Notes: generated by a model from the sequence alone, not told the origin. 64,000 bases of DNA from Salticus scenicus (GCA_963930645.1 OZ005650.1:235863688-235927687); one strand, 5' to 3'. Positions 11,826 through 23,565 are shown, counted from the stretch's first letter. Made by a program: numbers and translations.

Positions 11826-13005
11826 TGTGTTGTGTTGATTTTGATAAAAGGGGCTAAATATTCTAGGGTCTTTTTTTAGCCCATAAGTGAATTGTTGCAC
11901 AAGATTTGCACTTTACCCTATGTTTTCGACCACGGTCTTTAATTTAAGCTGGATTTGGTTTCAAAAAATTTTACTGATTCATACTTCCTGGACTTGTATA
12001 TATATAATAGATTTTTCTCTCTTCTTAAAAGGATATATTTCAATAAACTTTCTTATATGTAGTAATATCAGGTTAGTGATCAATTGAATAAAGAACCCTT
12101 TTTTTCTTGTAATGAATGTTGGTGTTGAATGACATAATCACATCTCACGTGATCTCACTTCACAGATTTTATATTCACCCTATGTCTTACAGCCGGTGAT
12201 TTTCGGCGTGCTAATTTCGCCATCTCCTGAATACAAAGGGAATTACAATTGCATGCACGCCGAAACTTGTGAATGGATGTATGGTAGCTCCATGTTTTGG
12301 TGCAACTGAAATTCAGTCGCAAGAAGTAGAGAATTAAAAAGTGAGTTTGAGCTGTATTATGGTATTTCTTATAACTTTACTCTATATAATTCAAGTTCGA
12401 GCTGAAATTTTTAAGTGTACTTTATAAATGCTTTGTAAAGTACAATATTATCATTGTTTCATTTAACTTTTAAATTATATATCAGTGAAATAAATTCACA
12501 CTTTAATTTTAAATGTTCCTATGCATAATATTTGTTACGCGTATTTACCTTCTCAAATCAACTTTAAATTTGATAGTTATTACCAAAAGTAATATTTTAA
12601 ACGAAAGAATATTAAAATAATAATAGAGGGAAATTTTTATTGTATGCATATGCTATATTATATTAATTTATTAATATAATATTGTTTTTGTTTTTTTAAA
12701 AATGCGTGATAACTGCGATATTGAGATATGGCTACCTCATAATACATTTTTATGCATTAATATAACTTGAAAGAATTTAATATCATGAGAATTTGATCTA
12801 CCAGTAGCATTTTTTTCCCCCAAGTAGTTTTTAAAAGTCTATTAAAATGTTTAAAATATGCTTTTTAGTAATCACTGATTTTTTATGCATTTATTTGCAT
12901 ATTTTAAATTTGCGTTTTCTCGTCATTTTAACTTAAAATACATACATCTATACAGTTAGTATAAATATTTATTATATATTTATATTTTATCTCTCGCTCA
13001 ATTTA
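11826..13005. other. Stretch without recognisable genes
   Basis: AT-rich DNA. A short GC-richer part at 12190-12260 has GGCGTGCTAATTTCGCC and, 50 bases on, ATGCACGCCGAAA, which could pair weakly. No repeat partner was found. Confidence 0.45.
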
Positions 13006-13007
13006 TA

Positions 13008-14436
13008 CACTCATGGAAAAAAAAAATCCCAACACCAAGAAAAAATTATTGTACAGTAATGAAATTTCAGCAATACATTTGTCTAGGTAACATATTTAAT
13101 TGATTAAAGTTTCAAGATCACAGGTAGAGCCATTGGCGAGAAGAGCCTTTTCAAATGTGAAATGTTGGTACATTAGTAACCGGTGTAACCGCCAGAATTT
13201 TGAATGCAAGCATGCAAACGTGCATGCATTGTGTCGTACAGGTGTCGGATATCAGTTTGTGGGATGGAGTTCCATGCCTGTTGCACTTGGGCGGTCAATG
13301 CAGGGACGGTTAATGCTGGTTGTGGATGACGCTGGAGTTGCCGTCCAATGATGTCCCATACGTGCTCGATTGGAGAAAGATCTGGTGATCTAGCAGGCCA
13401 AGGCAACATGTCGACACTCTGTAGAGCATGTTGGGTTACAACAGCGGTATGAGGGCGAGCGTTATCCTGTTGGAAAACACCCCCTTGAATGCTGTCCATG
13501 AATGGCAGCACAACAGGTTGTATCACTAGACTGACGTACAAATTTGCAGTCAGGGTGCGTGGGATAACCACGAGAGTGCTCCTGCTGTCATACGAAATTG
13601 CTCCCCAAACCATAACTCCAGGAGTAGGCCCTGTGTGTCTAGGCCGCAGACAGGTCGCTAGCAGGCGTTCACCTGGCATCCTTCTAACCAACACACGGCT
13701 ATCACTGCGACCAAGGCAGAACCGGCTTTCATCAGAAAACACAACAGATCTCCACTCCGTCCTCCAATGAGCTCTAGCTTGACACCACTCACGTCGAAAA
13801 CGGCAGTGGTTTGGAGTCAGTGGAATGCACGCTACAGGGCGTCTGGCTCGGAGCTGTCCTCGAAGTAACCGATTTGTAACAGTTCGTTGTGTCACTGTGG
13901 TGCCAACTGCAGCTCGAATTTCAGCTGCAGACGCAGTACGATTAGCCACAGCCATACGCCGAACACGGCGGTCTTCCCTCTCAGTAGTGCCACGTGGCCG
14001 CCCGGAACCCGGACTTCTTGAGGCAGTACCTTCCCTTGACCACTGCTGCCAACACTCATGCACAGTGGATACATTCCTGGCAAGTCTTTCTGCAATATCG
14101 CGGAAAGAAAACCCACCTTTTCGTAGCCCTACTACACGACCTCGTTCAAACTCAGTGAGCTGTTGATAATAGCTTCTTCGTCTTCTTAGAGGCATCCTTG
14201 ACTAATATTAACCCACTACGTCAAATCTCAACTGTAAATAACGATCACGAACCTTAAAGCGCTTATTTAAAGCAAACCTCATTTGCATGTTCATAGTGTC
14301 GCTACTAGCGCCACACTTATGCGCGTAGCTCGAAATTTGAATGGACGTCATCTTTCAGATGTATAAACACGCCTACCAAATTTCGTTTATCTAGCACAGC
14401 TCCTTCCTGTTGTTCGGATTTTTTTTTCCATCAGTG
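13008..14436 (-). mobile_element. Complete Tc1-family transposon
   Basis: The left end CACTCATGGAAAAAAAAAAT and the right end (read inward) CACTGATGGAAAAAAAAATC are inverted repeats of about 24 bases, followed by CC. Both are bordered by TA (13006-13007 and 14437-14438), the canonical Tc1 target duplication. The 1429-bp length is typical. One uninterrupted transposase gene fills most of it. Base composition is far more GC-rich than the surroundings. An unbroken frame, matched ends and foreign composition suggest a recent insertion, possibly still active. Confidence 0.93.
13173..14195 (-). CDS. Tc1-family DDE transposase, intact, 340 aa
   Basis: It cuts and pastes its own element by binding the terminal repeats and inserting at TA dinucleotides. 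Residues 14-57 form a first helix-turn-helix (core GFSFRDIAERLARNVSTVHE). A GRPR AT-hook-like motif follows at 65-68, then a second helix-turn-helix-like region at about 85-117. The catalytic triad reads D155 in FSDESRF, D244 in FQQDNARPHT, and E277 in SPDLSPIEHVW. D244 and E277 have 32 residues between them, two fewer than the usual 34 of Tc1 (DD34E). The chosen ATG begins MPLRRRR and leaves about 240 bases of leader to the right terminal repeat. The minus-strand leader has a TATA-like TTTAAATAAG near 14263-14273 that could serve as its promoter. No introns or stops break the frame. Confidence in the family is very high; activity is inferred. Confidence 0.96.
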   Translation of the reverse strand: MPLRRRRSYYQQLTEFERGRVVGLRKGGFSFRDIAERLARNVSTVHECWQQWSREGTASRSPGSGRPRGTTEREDRRVRRMAVANRTASAAEIRAAVGTTVTQRTVTNRLLRGQLRARRPVACIPLTPNHCRFRREWCQARAHWRTEWRSVVFSDESRFCLGRSDSRVLVRRMPGERLLATCLRPRHTGPTPGVMVWGAISYDSRSTLVVIPRTLTANLYVSLVIQPVVLPFMDSIQGGVFQQDNARPHTAVVTQHALQSVDMLPWPARSPDLSPIEHVWDIIGRQLQRHPQPALTVPALTAQVQQAWNSIPQTDIRHLYDTMHARLHACIQNSGGYTGY

Positions 14437-14438
14437 TA

Positions 14439-14831
14439 TATACGATATTACGTTTAATTATTTACATTTATTTTATATAAAACCGTAAGCGTAACTTGGC
14501 CTCTGTCAGTGTGTTGGGGGGGAGGGGGGAAGGGAGGGACATCCATTTCACAAAAATAATCGTGGAAAATTATTTTAATAATATTTTCAAAGGACAGATC
14601 ATCTACTTTCCATTAAAAAATTATTTACCTTCTTTCCGTTGCAAATTATGACTAGTGGATCTGCAGATCAGCAGCCTCAATGTCCTATTTGCATCAGACA
14701 TTATTCAATAGGCTATTTTTATTTATTCCTTATTATATAATAGTATATATTGATTCGATCGACTTGTTACCATAATCAGATACATGCCTGAGGGGGGCTG
14801 CCGCCCCCCTCAACCCTCCGCTCTATCTCCC
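14439..14831. other. Stretch with G-rich and C-rich tracts, no gene
   Basis: A G tract lies at 14515-14537. A GGGGGGCTGCCGCCCCCCTC palindrome-like block at 14791-14812 resembles blocks at 49750-49785 and 50252-50283 in type B elements. It may be a fragment of that family. Confidence 0.45.
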
Positions 14832-15463
14832 TTTGTATACCTATTTGTAAATAATTGCATTTATTTTTGCATAATTTCTTTCAAAGAGGTTTAGTAAGTT
14901 GTTAAAATGCTAATTTTGTGCATTTCTAGTCGTTTAAGCGTTAAAATAGCCTAATTGTCCTTTGAAAACGCATTAAAAAGCTCCAATAAGGGAAGAAATG
15001 GATTTGGCGCCAAATTTGGCGACTATTTCCCTCCTTGGCGATTTTTTTGGCGACCTTGGCGAGAAAATCCTTATTAGGGATATACCAAATATGGAAGCTC
15101 TAATCTCATTGGCTGATGTGATACGAGAATTTTCCAGAACAGTCTGTGTTCGATAGAAAAGTATAAAAGGAGCATTATTTTCGCCAAAGCGGTCAGTCTC
15201 AGATCTGTGTCAGTTTCGTCAAATGCTTGGTTTGCTTTGAGCTTCTTTGAATGAGACTTGCTTTATGTGTTATTGCTAAACAGTTTGTACTGTTGTTCTG
15301 CTGTTAACGGCTGTTGTTTAAGCTGTCTTTACTGGTTGAATTGAAGCTGATACTTGGTTTATAGACCTGTATTTTTTTGGAACTTTCTGTGAATAAATCA
15401 CTGAATTTTTGCAAGTTTCGCTTTTCATTTTCGGACAACTTATGAACCCCCATGTTCGCAACA
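14832..15463 (+). repeat. Solo LTR, copy 1 (retrotransposon)
   Basis: It aligns by eye along its length with 26732-27794 once a MITE is removed from that copy: ATTTGTAAATAA near the start, the TTGGCGCCAAATTTGGCG/ATGGCGCCAAATTTAGCGG block, then a TATA-like motif (AAAGTATAAAAGG). The 3' part reads TGATACTTGGTTTA, then a GTGAATAAA polyadenylation-type signal, and ends in AACA. Promoter and poly-A signal in one repeat, in this order, are what an LTR needs. No pol gene or second LTR is adjacent, so it is a solo LTR from recombination. Confidence 0.65.
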
Positions 15464-15539
15464 TTATACATTCTTGATAAACGACAGTCTTGTATTATTT
15501 TCCAGAAATTCATAAATACCAAATTTCATAACTACCAAA

Positions 15540-16478
15540 TTCCATACAAAAAAAATTACATAGCATATCAGAAATATTTTGCGTAACCTTTAAACTAATT
15601 TCCAAATCTATGCCCACAATTTTCAACAGGAAAACATGCTTTTAAAATTCTAATAATATTTCATTATATTTGATGGGGTGTAACCATGTTAAAATAAACT
15701 TTTAAAAAATACCGTCTATAGTACGAAATTCTTTTATATATCCTGGAAAAGTAGCCACAGTCATTATAAACGCCAATAATAAGAATAAACCTAATTAATT
15801 ATAGCTCATTATTTTTTCAAACTAATTTGACATCATTTGGATGATTACAGTACATACTCGGAATTATTTTGTGTGGTCCCATAAATTATTTAGTTTATAC
15901 ATAAACTTTTTTAAGAGTAAACATGATTTCAAGCATCTTTATAATGTACTTATGTTAATTTTATTAAGTTCAATTCAGCATAAACGCATTAATTGTGCGC
16001 GCTTAAATAAAAATTTGTCAGGCTCTAATGTTACGAAATTCTTTCCTGTGTCTCTGTAAACAAACCATAAACACTATATACACCAGTAAAAATTTTTCAT
16101 CTTATTTTGCGTTTAAAATTAATAATTGTTCCAAATTTAACATCGCTTGGATGACTATGTGACATTATCAGAACACTTTTGTAAGGTCCTGTATATTAAT
16201 TAATTAGAAAGCTTAAGAGCACATATTTTCTTCAAACAACATAAGTTTAAGCATCTTACTCACGTACGCTAGTTTCATTTTCTTCATTGCAAAGTAATGA
16301 TATTAAAATGCGCTTAAACGAAATTCACCCCATATGCCGTAATGTTAAGAATTTTAGCGTCTCCCTGTACACAGTTTATGAACAATATAGCAATAAAAAT
16401 TATACAGCTACTTATATGCAAAGCTGGAACGTGTACGCAATTTGTAAGTCAATCGAAGGATTTTTGCGGCCGCTATTG
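15540..16478 (+). repeat. Decayed ~310-bp tandem units upstream of the 172-bp array
   Basis: The phrase ACGAAATTCTTT...CCTG recurs at about 15723, 16034 and (as AAGAATTTTAGCGTCTCCCTG) 16346, a spacing near 310. The wording matches the clean 172-bp units downstream (TAATGATAAGAAAAACTTT, GTGTCCCTGTACACGAA). These are probably older units of the same array. Confidence 0.5.
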
Positions 16479-17545
16479 CGGTACATACAAGTTCTTCCCA
16501 TAGGCCGTAAGGATAAGAAACACTTTAGTGTGTCCCTGTACACGAACGACAAACGGAATACACACCTAACACTATACAACTAATTCCGTTGGGCTCATGA
16601 ATATGTGTACCGAATTGCAAGTCAATAGCGTGATTTTGGGGCCGCTGTCGCGGTACATACAAATTCTTCCCATAGGCCGCAATGATAAAAAAAACTTTGT
16701 TTTGTCCCTGTACACGAACTACAAATGGAAAGCACACCCAAACCTATACAGCTAATTTTGTGGGGATCATGAACATGTGTAACAAATTTCAAGTCAATAG
16801 CGTGATTTTTGCGGCCGCTATTGCACGACAGACAGACAGACAGACGGACAGACGGAATCCAAAATCCTTTTGAGTCTCAACCGAGGGCCTCCACTGACGT
16901 TTCGGCAAAAATTGGAAGTCAATAGCTTGATTTTTGCGGTGGCTGTCGCGGTACATACAGATTCTTCCCATAGGCCGTAATGACAGAAAAACTTTGGCGT
17001 GTCCCTGTACACGAACTACAAATGGAATACACACCTACAACTATACAACTAATTTCGTTGGGCTCATGAATATGTGTACCAAATTGCAAATCAATAGCGT
17101 GGTTTTTGTGGCCGCTATCGCGGTACATACAAATTCCTGCCATAGGCCGTAATGATAAGAAAAACTTTGGCGTATCCCTGTACACGAATTACGAATGGAA
17201 TACACACCCAAAACTATATAGCTGATTTCATGGGGCACATGAACACGTGTACCAAATTGCAAGTCAATAGCGTGATTTTTGTGGCCGCTATCGTGATACA
17301 TACAAATTCCTCCCATAAGCCGTAATGATAAGAAAAACTTTGGCGTGTCCCTGTATACGAACTACAAATGGAATACATACCAAAAACTATACAGCTAATT
17401 TCGTGTGGCTCATGAACATGTGTACCAAATTTCAAGTCAATAGCTCTATTTTTGCGGCCGCTATCGCGCGACAGACAGACACAGCCCAAAACCGATTTGA
17501 GTCTCAACAGAGGGCCTCCACTGACGTTTTGGCAATTATGCGTAA
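16479..17545 (+). repeat. 172-bp tandem array (type D), two sub-arrays
   Basis: CGGTACATACA starts units at 16479, 16651, 16949, 17121 and (diverged) about 17293, with a spacing of 172. Each unit contains CCCATAGGCCGTAATGATAA, then GTGTCCCTGTACACGAACTA, then AAGTCAATAGCGTGATTTTT and GCGGCCGCTAT. Each sub-array ends in GCACGACAGACAGACAG or GCGCGACAGACAGACAC, followed by the same tail GAGTCTCAAC, GAGGGCCTCCACTGACGTTT (16871-16903 and 17497-17527). So a repeat block plus a microsatellite plus a tail was itself duplicated. The overlapping open frames merely follow the repeat and are not genes. Confidence 0.85.
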
Positions 17546-18265
17546 AATTTTGCACAAATTATGAAAGACATTAATTTGATTGCAAAAGGGAATTAATGTG
17601 TTTTGCATAATTATAACACACTTACATTTTAGGGTTTAACTTTCAATAAATTTTGCGTATAACATGGCTTCGCCAAATTTCAACTTATAGTCCATAATGT
17701 ATCTAAATATTTCTAGGTGACCGTATAAAAAATTTTTAATGCTGATTTTGCCGTATTCTGTTGAAATAATCTGTTTATGCATTTCAATTATCTATGTAAG
17801 ATTCGATATATTTTGTGTAATGTAAAAATAATAAAATTATTCTTTAAAGAAATATCTCTCATAGACAATGGCATCCGAATTTCCAAACTTTTTGAGACCT
17901 TCTGCAAAAATCAATAGTACTATTTACAGCATTTTCAATTTTAAAAATGCCATTGTGAAACCTGAATAGCATTTATCAATCTCAACTCATTATATTGGAT
18001 TTTATTTTGCAGGGAAAAAAAATATTTCTTTCATTAATATTGAAATTTTTAGAAAAAAAAAAGGAAAGAAAAAGAAAAATCTTAAGCATTTTCGTCGAAG
18101 AAAACAAATAGAAAAAAGTATAGTTTTTATTTTTATTTTTACTTTTTTTTTAATTCTCCTAAAAAGACAAAAATAAATAAAGAAAATAAAAAGCAATTTG
18201 AAAAAAGTAAATATCTCTTTCTTTCCTTTTCTTCCATCCCTATTTTGATAAAGTTAAAGACGCAT
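17546..18265. other. AT-rich stretch, probably very old repeat DNA
   Basis: There are weak echoes of the tandem unit (TAGTCCATAATGTATC near 17690, AAATATCTCTCATAGACAAT near 17850, which resembles 1268 and 44196). No gene was recognised. It is purine-rich around 18040-18120. Confidence 0.4.
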
Positions 18266-18267
18266 GC

Positions 18268-18545
18268 CTAATAGCTCTCTGGGGCTCACTAGCAGCCGAG
18301 CGGTTCTGCACTCAAATCTGGTAGACGTGAGGTGCCGGGTTATATCCCAGATCGCGCTCGTCGACCTAGCCGTTAGGAGTTTTCCGTAGTTTTCTCTTAA
18401 ACTTGCGTAAATATGGGCTAGGACACCATAGAAAAATTCCCCGGATGGCACTCCTCCTCATGCCTAAGTCCCCCATGCAGTCAATCGGCCTTATTTCCGA
18501 AACACCTAATAGGGCTCATTAGACTCTAAGCGAGAAACAAACAGT
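18268..18545 (+). repeat. tRNA-derived SINE, family 1
   Basis: The head has a box A-like TAGCAGCCGAGCGG and a decayed box B GGTGCCGGGTTATATCCC, so it descends from a tRNA with a long variable region, perhaps Leu or Ser. The conserved body GAGTTTTCCGTAGTTTTCTC and AAACTTGCGTAAATA is shared with the copies at 3840 and 35765. The 3' end has CCCCATGCAGTCAATC. It is a non-autonomous retroelement. Confidence 0.75.
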
Positions 18546-19184
18546 ATTTCGAAAATCAACTGAGCAAACGGATGGAATCTTGTTGGTTAGCGATGAAATA
18601 GATGCCTATTTTAGAGTTTGTCAGGGAGAAAAAAAAAATAGGGGAGACCGAGGCACAGTGGACCACTTTTACACTTATAATTTATTTTCACCAAAAATAA
18701 AAAAGCAAAGTACTTGAAAAAATTAGCAAACATTCTTTAAACCTTTCTTGACATGTCCTAATTTTTTATAACAATACTTCTTATACATTACGAATAAAAA
18801 AAAATAAATTGTGTGCACTCACAAAATGGACCTTTGTGCCCCATCACCGGGGCACACTGGTCCACAAACCGGGGTACAGTGGACCAACCACTGTTGTTCA
18901 TGTTCAATTAATATAAAATACTTTTTTTTTTTTCTAAAATTAGTTTCTTATGCAATTCTAGTCTAAATAACATAATTCGAACATTTTCATGAAATATAAT
19001 TAGCAAAATTTAAATCAGATTTCCTTTGTCTTTTACGTGCCATCACTAGTTATAAAAAATCTGGAGTGACTCCACTCGACTTTCCGAACATTGAGTAATT
19101 AACAATTTTGTAGATAAAGTAAAGAAAGAGGAGTTGTTAAAAAACAAAAGAGATAAAACCATATTAAAGTGTTCTCTATATATT

Positions 19185-20877
19185 ACACGATGTTTTATTT
19201 AACTCTACTGAACTTTGAGCCCATTGATCATAATGATAAAGAATTTTCGTTGTGTCCCTGTAAAAAACCTATAAATGCTAGATTCATCAAAATGCTTATA
19301 GTTAGTGCAACAGATATTTATAATTTTCATATAAATTTTCAGCTCAATTGAATAAGGCGTTTAGATGCTATCGAACTTTTAACTAGTATGTTGTGGCCAC
19401 CACATGACTTTTTTCTATATTTTTCTATACAAATTCACTCAGTAAAAATAATTTACTAAAATTATTATTATAAAAATTATCTTCCATGATAATGCAGATG
19501 ATTTCCATATTAGAGAAGTAGTATAACACTAAATATCCAAAAAAAGTCAATTTTATTGTCAATATTACATTTAAAAAAATCGATAACTTCATTTTAAATT
19601 ATCGCAGATCTATGGTTCAACCATTCGTTTTAAAGGTAATGGCGAGCTCTTTTGAAAGATACCCATCATGAAAATTTACTCCCCTCGAGGGGGGAATTCC
19701 CCCCCGGGGGGGGCGAGGCAAAGCTCCTACACATACAAAAATTTTACCAGTTGACTGTCTCTATTATAAATAATTCTGGTAAATTTCATAATGATTATTA
19801 AAAAATAATTTTCTTTATGCACATTTATACAAAATTTTGTACTATACCACCATGTTAAAAATTTAGAAAAAGCGGGATGACAACGCAACCTGTAAGACAT
19901 TTTTTACCAAAAGTTGATAGGCACTAATTTATGTCAAGGTGCAACTACATACCAATTTGTATGAAATTCTGTGAAGTAGTTCCTGAGATACAGTTGCCAC
20001 AAAAGTTTGTCACACCCACGCAGAGACTGACAGACAAACAGACAGACATTTTCTAAAAATGGTCAAATCATGTTCTACAGCTCTCAAAACGTGTAAATCC
20101 ATCAAAAACCCGAGGTCGAAAATTTTTACGAATCCAATTTGGATTTTCCAATCCCATCTATTGAATATAGAAGAAAGTGAAAATTTGGTCCCACAGACCA
20201 TAATGATAAAGAATTTTTCTTTGTGTCCCTGTAAAAAAACTGTAAGTGCTAAATTCACCAAAATCTATACTGTTCGTGCAACTGTGACCTATAACATGTG
20301 TACAAATTTTTTGTTCGGATTAAATAAGCGTTTAGACGCTATCGCACTTTCAAAAATTTGGCCCCATAGGCCATAATGATAAAGAATTTTTCTTTGTGCC
20401 CCTGTAAAAAAACTGTAAGTGCCAGATTCTCCAAACTCTATACAGATTGAGTAACTGTGACCTATAATATGTGTATAAATTTTTTGCTCAATTGAAGAAG
20501 GCGTTTAGATGCTATCGCACTTTTCAGATTTTGGTCCCATAGACCATAATGATAAAGAATTTTTCTTTGTGTCCCTGTAAAAAAACTATAAGTGCTAGAT
20601 TCACCAAAATCTATAGGGTTCGTACTATGGTGACTTATAATATACGCACCAACTTTCAGCGTATTCGAACTAAACGTTTAGACGCTAGCGTGTTCAATCA
20701 CAGACATACACACATACATACACACATACACACATACACACACACATACATACATCATCGTAAAAATAGTGAAAACGGACTCAGGGGACCCCGAAACGTA
20801 TAGAAACATCAAAATCTCGAATTCGGATTTTTGACATGATTACAATACTTTCCTCACTATAGTGTTCGGAAAGTAAA
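19185..20877 (+). mobile_element. 170-bp-unit hairpin-ended element (type D), split by a type A element
   Basis: One unit lies left of the insertion (about 19209-19375) and three lie right of it (about 20183-20360, 20361-20530 and 20531-20695). The units share CATAATGATAAAGAATTTTT, GTGTCCCTGTAAAAAAACT and GCGTTTAGACGCTATCGC. After the last unit come an ACATACACAC microsatellite (20702-20755), GGGGACCCCGAAACGTATAG, and a 3' stem-loop with arms TACTTTCC (20846-20853) and GGAAAGTA (20868-20875). The first unit stops at TATCGAACTTTT and the array resumes at TTTGGTCCCA, so the insertion site can be read directly. Confidence 0.65.
19376..20182 (+). mobile_element. Hairpin-ended element, type A, nested copy
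   Basis: It begins AACTAGTATGTTGTGGCCAC (as at 6812) and ends with CTATTGAATATAGAAGAAAG. Its 5' part carries a module (about 19480-19710) nearly identical to 50340-50620 in a type B element, including GATGATTTCCATATTAGAGA and TGGTTCAACCATTCGTTTTA. Its 3' part carries the type A module TTGATAGGCACTAATTTATG, a CAGACAAACAGACAGAC run, and CAAAACGTGTAAATCC. It is therefore a mosaic of A and B modules. A GC palindrome CCCCTCGAGGGGGG lies near 19682. Confidence 0.65.
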
Positions 20878-21954
20878 AATTATGAAATATATAATTAAAT
20901 ATTTTATCACTATTCAAACATTTTTATTAATTATTTTGATATATTAATACTTTACATTATATTTGTGAGATAAGTTTAACTAAAATTATTCTACTTTTAT
21001 CTTTTACATGTTATTTCTAAAAACAACAACAACAAATTTATATAACCTAATATTTATTATATCACATAATCATTTTTTTTTTAATTAAACAATTCAAATA
21101 GTTATTAAATTTAGATATTCATAATTATTATAGTACTATTCAACTATTTTCCCTTTTCAGAAATTTATTTTGTTATAACCTTAAAATTATTATTGTTTTT
21201 ATTAATTATTCTGAGTCACATTAAATTTGTATATGTAAATTTAACTAAAATAAATAGGGTATTAAATATAATTTGGACTTTTAGGCTCATTAGGAAGGCG
21301 GTCCACTGTGCCCCTTTGTAGAGGTGGTCCACTGTGCCCCATGTCCAGACAAAACAAATAATAATATTAAAATTAAACATAGACTATAAATATTCTAATA
21401 AATTTTATAAATTTAAAAACAACAATAGCTCACCTTTTCTTAACAATTATCCAATACTTGTAGTCAATAGTTCAGTCCTGATAAAATTTTAAAAAAACTT
21501 CAAACTTGAAAAATTACTTTAAGCAGCTCAAAACATAAAAATTGTATAAAATGGCTACCTTAGCATTTACCATGTGGTTTTTCTATGTATACAAGTAGTA
21601 CCATGCTGCCATATATGAGTCTCAATATAAACTAAAAGAGTTAAACATTAAAAGATTTAAATAGGGGTGGTCCACTGTGCCCCAGTCTCCCCTATATATT
21701 CTACTAAATAAATGCGATTGAACCTATTTTGTTTAATTATGGCTAAATAATTCCGTTTTCCAGTGTTCAGCTACAAAATTATCTCATTTTTTTTGTTAAT
21801 TAACCATAAAAAATGATAAATTTCATTAATTGACTATACAATAATGACATTTTAGGAGTCCAGACAGTAAAGATTAAAATTCAAAAAAGGATTCGTCACA
21901 AAAATCGGCTAATTTATGCGGGATCTTTCAAAACAATTTTATGATTTATAAAGC

Positions 21955-22333
21955 TTTCTTTAAAAAAATCGGAAGAGGAAACTTTATTTCGGTATTCAGT
22001 CGAAAATATTGCAAAAGTATGGCGAGTGGGTCGGAATGGTCTACCGGCCACTGGCGTGCAGAACTTAAGGTTTCAATTTTCAGATTTACTCTTATGTAGG
22101 TAGCACCTTAAAGTGCAATAATCTGATTTTCTAAAAATGCAGGGTATAAAAAAGATGAAGTGTGACCGCCACACCAAATTATTTTTAATATTCGCTTTCC
22201 ATTTTTTAAGATTATTGAGAAAAATCGTCGAACTTAAAAGAAACTTTTTAAAAAATTATGATGATATGTAAAAGTTCCTTCAAAAAATTCGGAAAAGAAA
22301 ACTGTTTATATCGGTATTCAGTTGCAAAAATTG

Positions 22334-22364
<31 letters not shown>

Positions 22365-22560
22365 ACGAGTTTGCTGGAAGAATCTACTGGTCCCTGGCTA
22401 GTAACTGAAGATTTTCATTTTCAGATCTACTCTCAACAATCGCCTTAAAGTTAAATAATCTGATTTTATACAAAAGTAGTATGTGAAAAGTTACGGTGAA
22501 CTCCATACCAAATTCTTTTATAAGTTTGTCACATTTTAAGCACAGCTTTGAAAATAATAA
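21955..22560 (+). repeat. Tandem duplication of a ~300-bp unit
   Basis: Two units, starting about 21960 and 22270, share AAAATCGGAAGAGGAAAC / AAATTCGGAAAAGAAAAC, ATTTCGGTATTCAGTCG, TTTCAGATTTACTCT, CCTTAAAGTGCAATAATCTG and ACACCAAATTATTTTTA / ATACCAAATTCTTTTA. A long poly-A of about 30 at 22334-22363 interrupts the second. Non-coding. Confidence 0.7.
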
Positions 22561-23560
22561 GAATTATTTTACTGTAGAAGATATTTTACGTTAGATTTTT
22601 TTTTTCCATATAGCTTTATAAACCTTTTCTTTTCTTTTCTTTTTTTTTCCAAAAATGTTTGTATTTTTAATATACACTAAAAACGAATGCGCGTATAAAT
22701 CTGAAAATTGCATATGTATTGTTTCTAATTCAATTTTTTATTTTTTCGATTTATAAAATCGTTCCGAAAATATTTTAAATTACCTGTAATAAAAATAAAT
22801 TTGATTGCAGATTTCTGAAAATATATTTTGCTTAAGAAAAATGAATTTTTCTCTTACTTGGAAAATGTGTTTATAAATTTCAAAATATTTGTACCGTGAC
22901 AATAACAAGTCTTCTTCTCAGAAAGTTAATTTCCGAAGCTTCTTTCATAGCGAGGAATTTTTCTTTATAAAAATAATAAAATATGAAGATAAATTTTACC
23001 GAATGCTCTATGGGGAAAAAAAAGTTTTCAAAGTATATTGCTTCTATTTTCGTAGAATGTAAACATTTTATTTCCCAAATTATTTCGAATTACTTGATCA
23101 TGATTTACAAGTTTCTAATGACGAGCAAAACTTGTCTTGTAAGCATCAGAAGGTAACTGTTTTCGCACTTATATTGTTATATTCGATACAGTATAACAAT
23201 TTAAAAAAATAATAACAAATAAACTTAAATGGTATTATTTTCCCGTATCTATCAGTTATGTTTATATATATATAATATTCAGGAACTTCCTTAGTTTAAA
23301 CTACTTGAAAACTAACAAGTAAAGGAAATATTCTGTTTTGTACTTAGATAATGAAATAATTGTTTGCCATTACGAAAGCTTCATATAAACTTTCACATGT
23401 TAGTGGGGAGAAGGTGAGAAGGCAAGTTTAAGTTATACGTCATACTTAAACGTTTCTATCTATTTATAAAGAAATTTTTCATTTCTATTGGTCTTTGTGG
23501 TTTCAGTGATCTTGTAATTTTGTATCTGTTGCTTGGCTTCTACTACGCTTAATAAATCCT
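22561..23560. other. AT-rich stretch without recognisable features
   Basis: No gene, paired repeat or similarity to other parts of the window was seen. Confidence 0.5.
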
Positions 23561-23561
23561 T

Positions 23562-23565
<4 letters not shown>

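Larger units (their letters stand above)
18641..21692. mobile_element. 3.05-kb TIR element with GGCACAGTGGACCAC repeats
   Basis: Left end GGGGAGACCGAGGCACAGTG continuing GACCAC; right end inverted, GTGGTCCACTGTGCCCCAGT continuing CTCCCC. TA borders both sides (18639-18640 and 21693-21694). The core motif recurs inside in mirrored orientation: near 18849-18890 twice on the left (GGGGCACACTGGTCCAC, GGGGTACAGTGGACCA) and near 21300-21346 twice on the right (GGTCCACTGTGCCCC twice). Such subterminal repeats often bind transposase. No transposase is encoded, and two other elements are nested inside. I do not recognise the superfamily; TA duplication is compatible with Tc1/mariner and several others. 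Confidence 0.75.

Noticed and set aside
16287..17564. Several overlapping open frames of 60-113 residues on both strands
   Set aside because: They recur with the 172-bp unit in shifting frames and hold no known domain.
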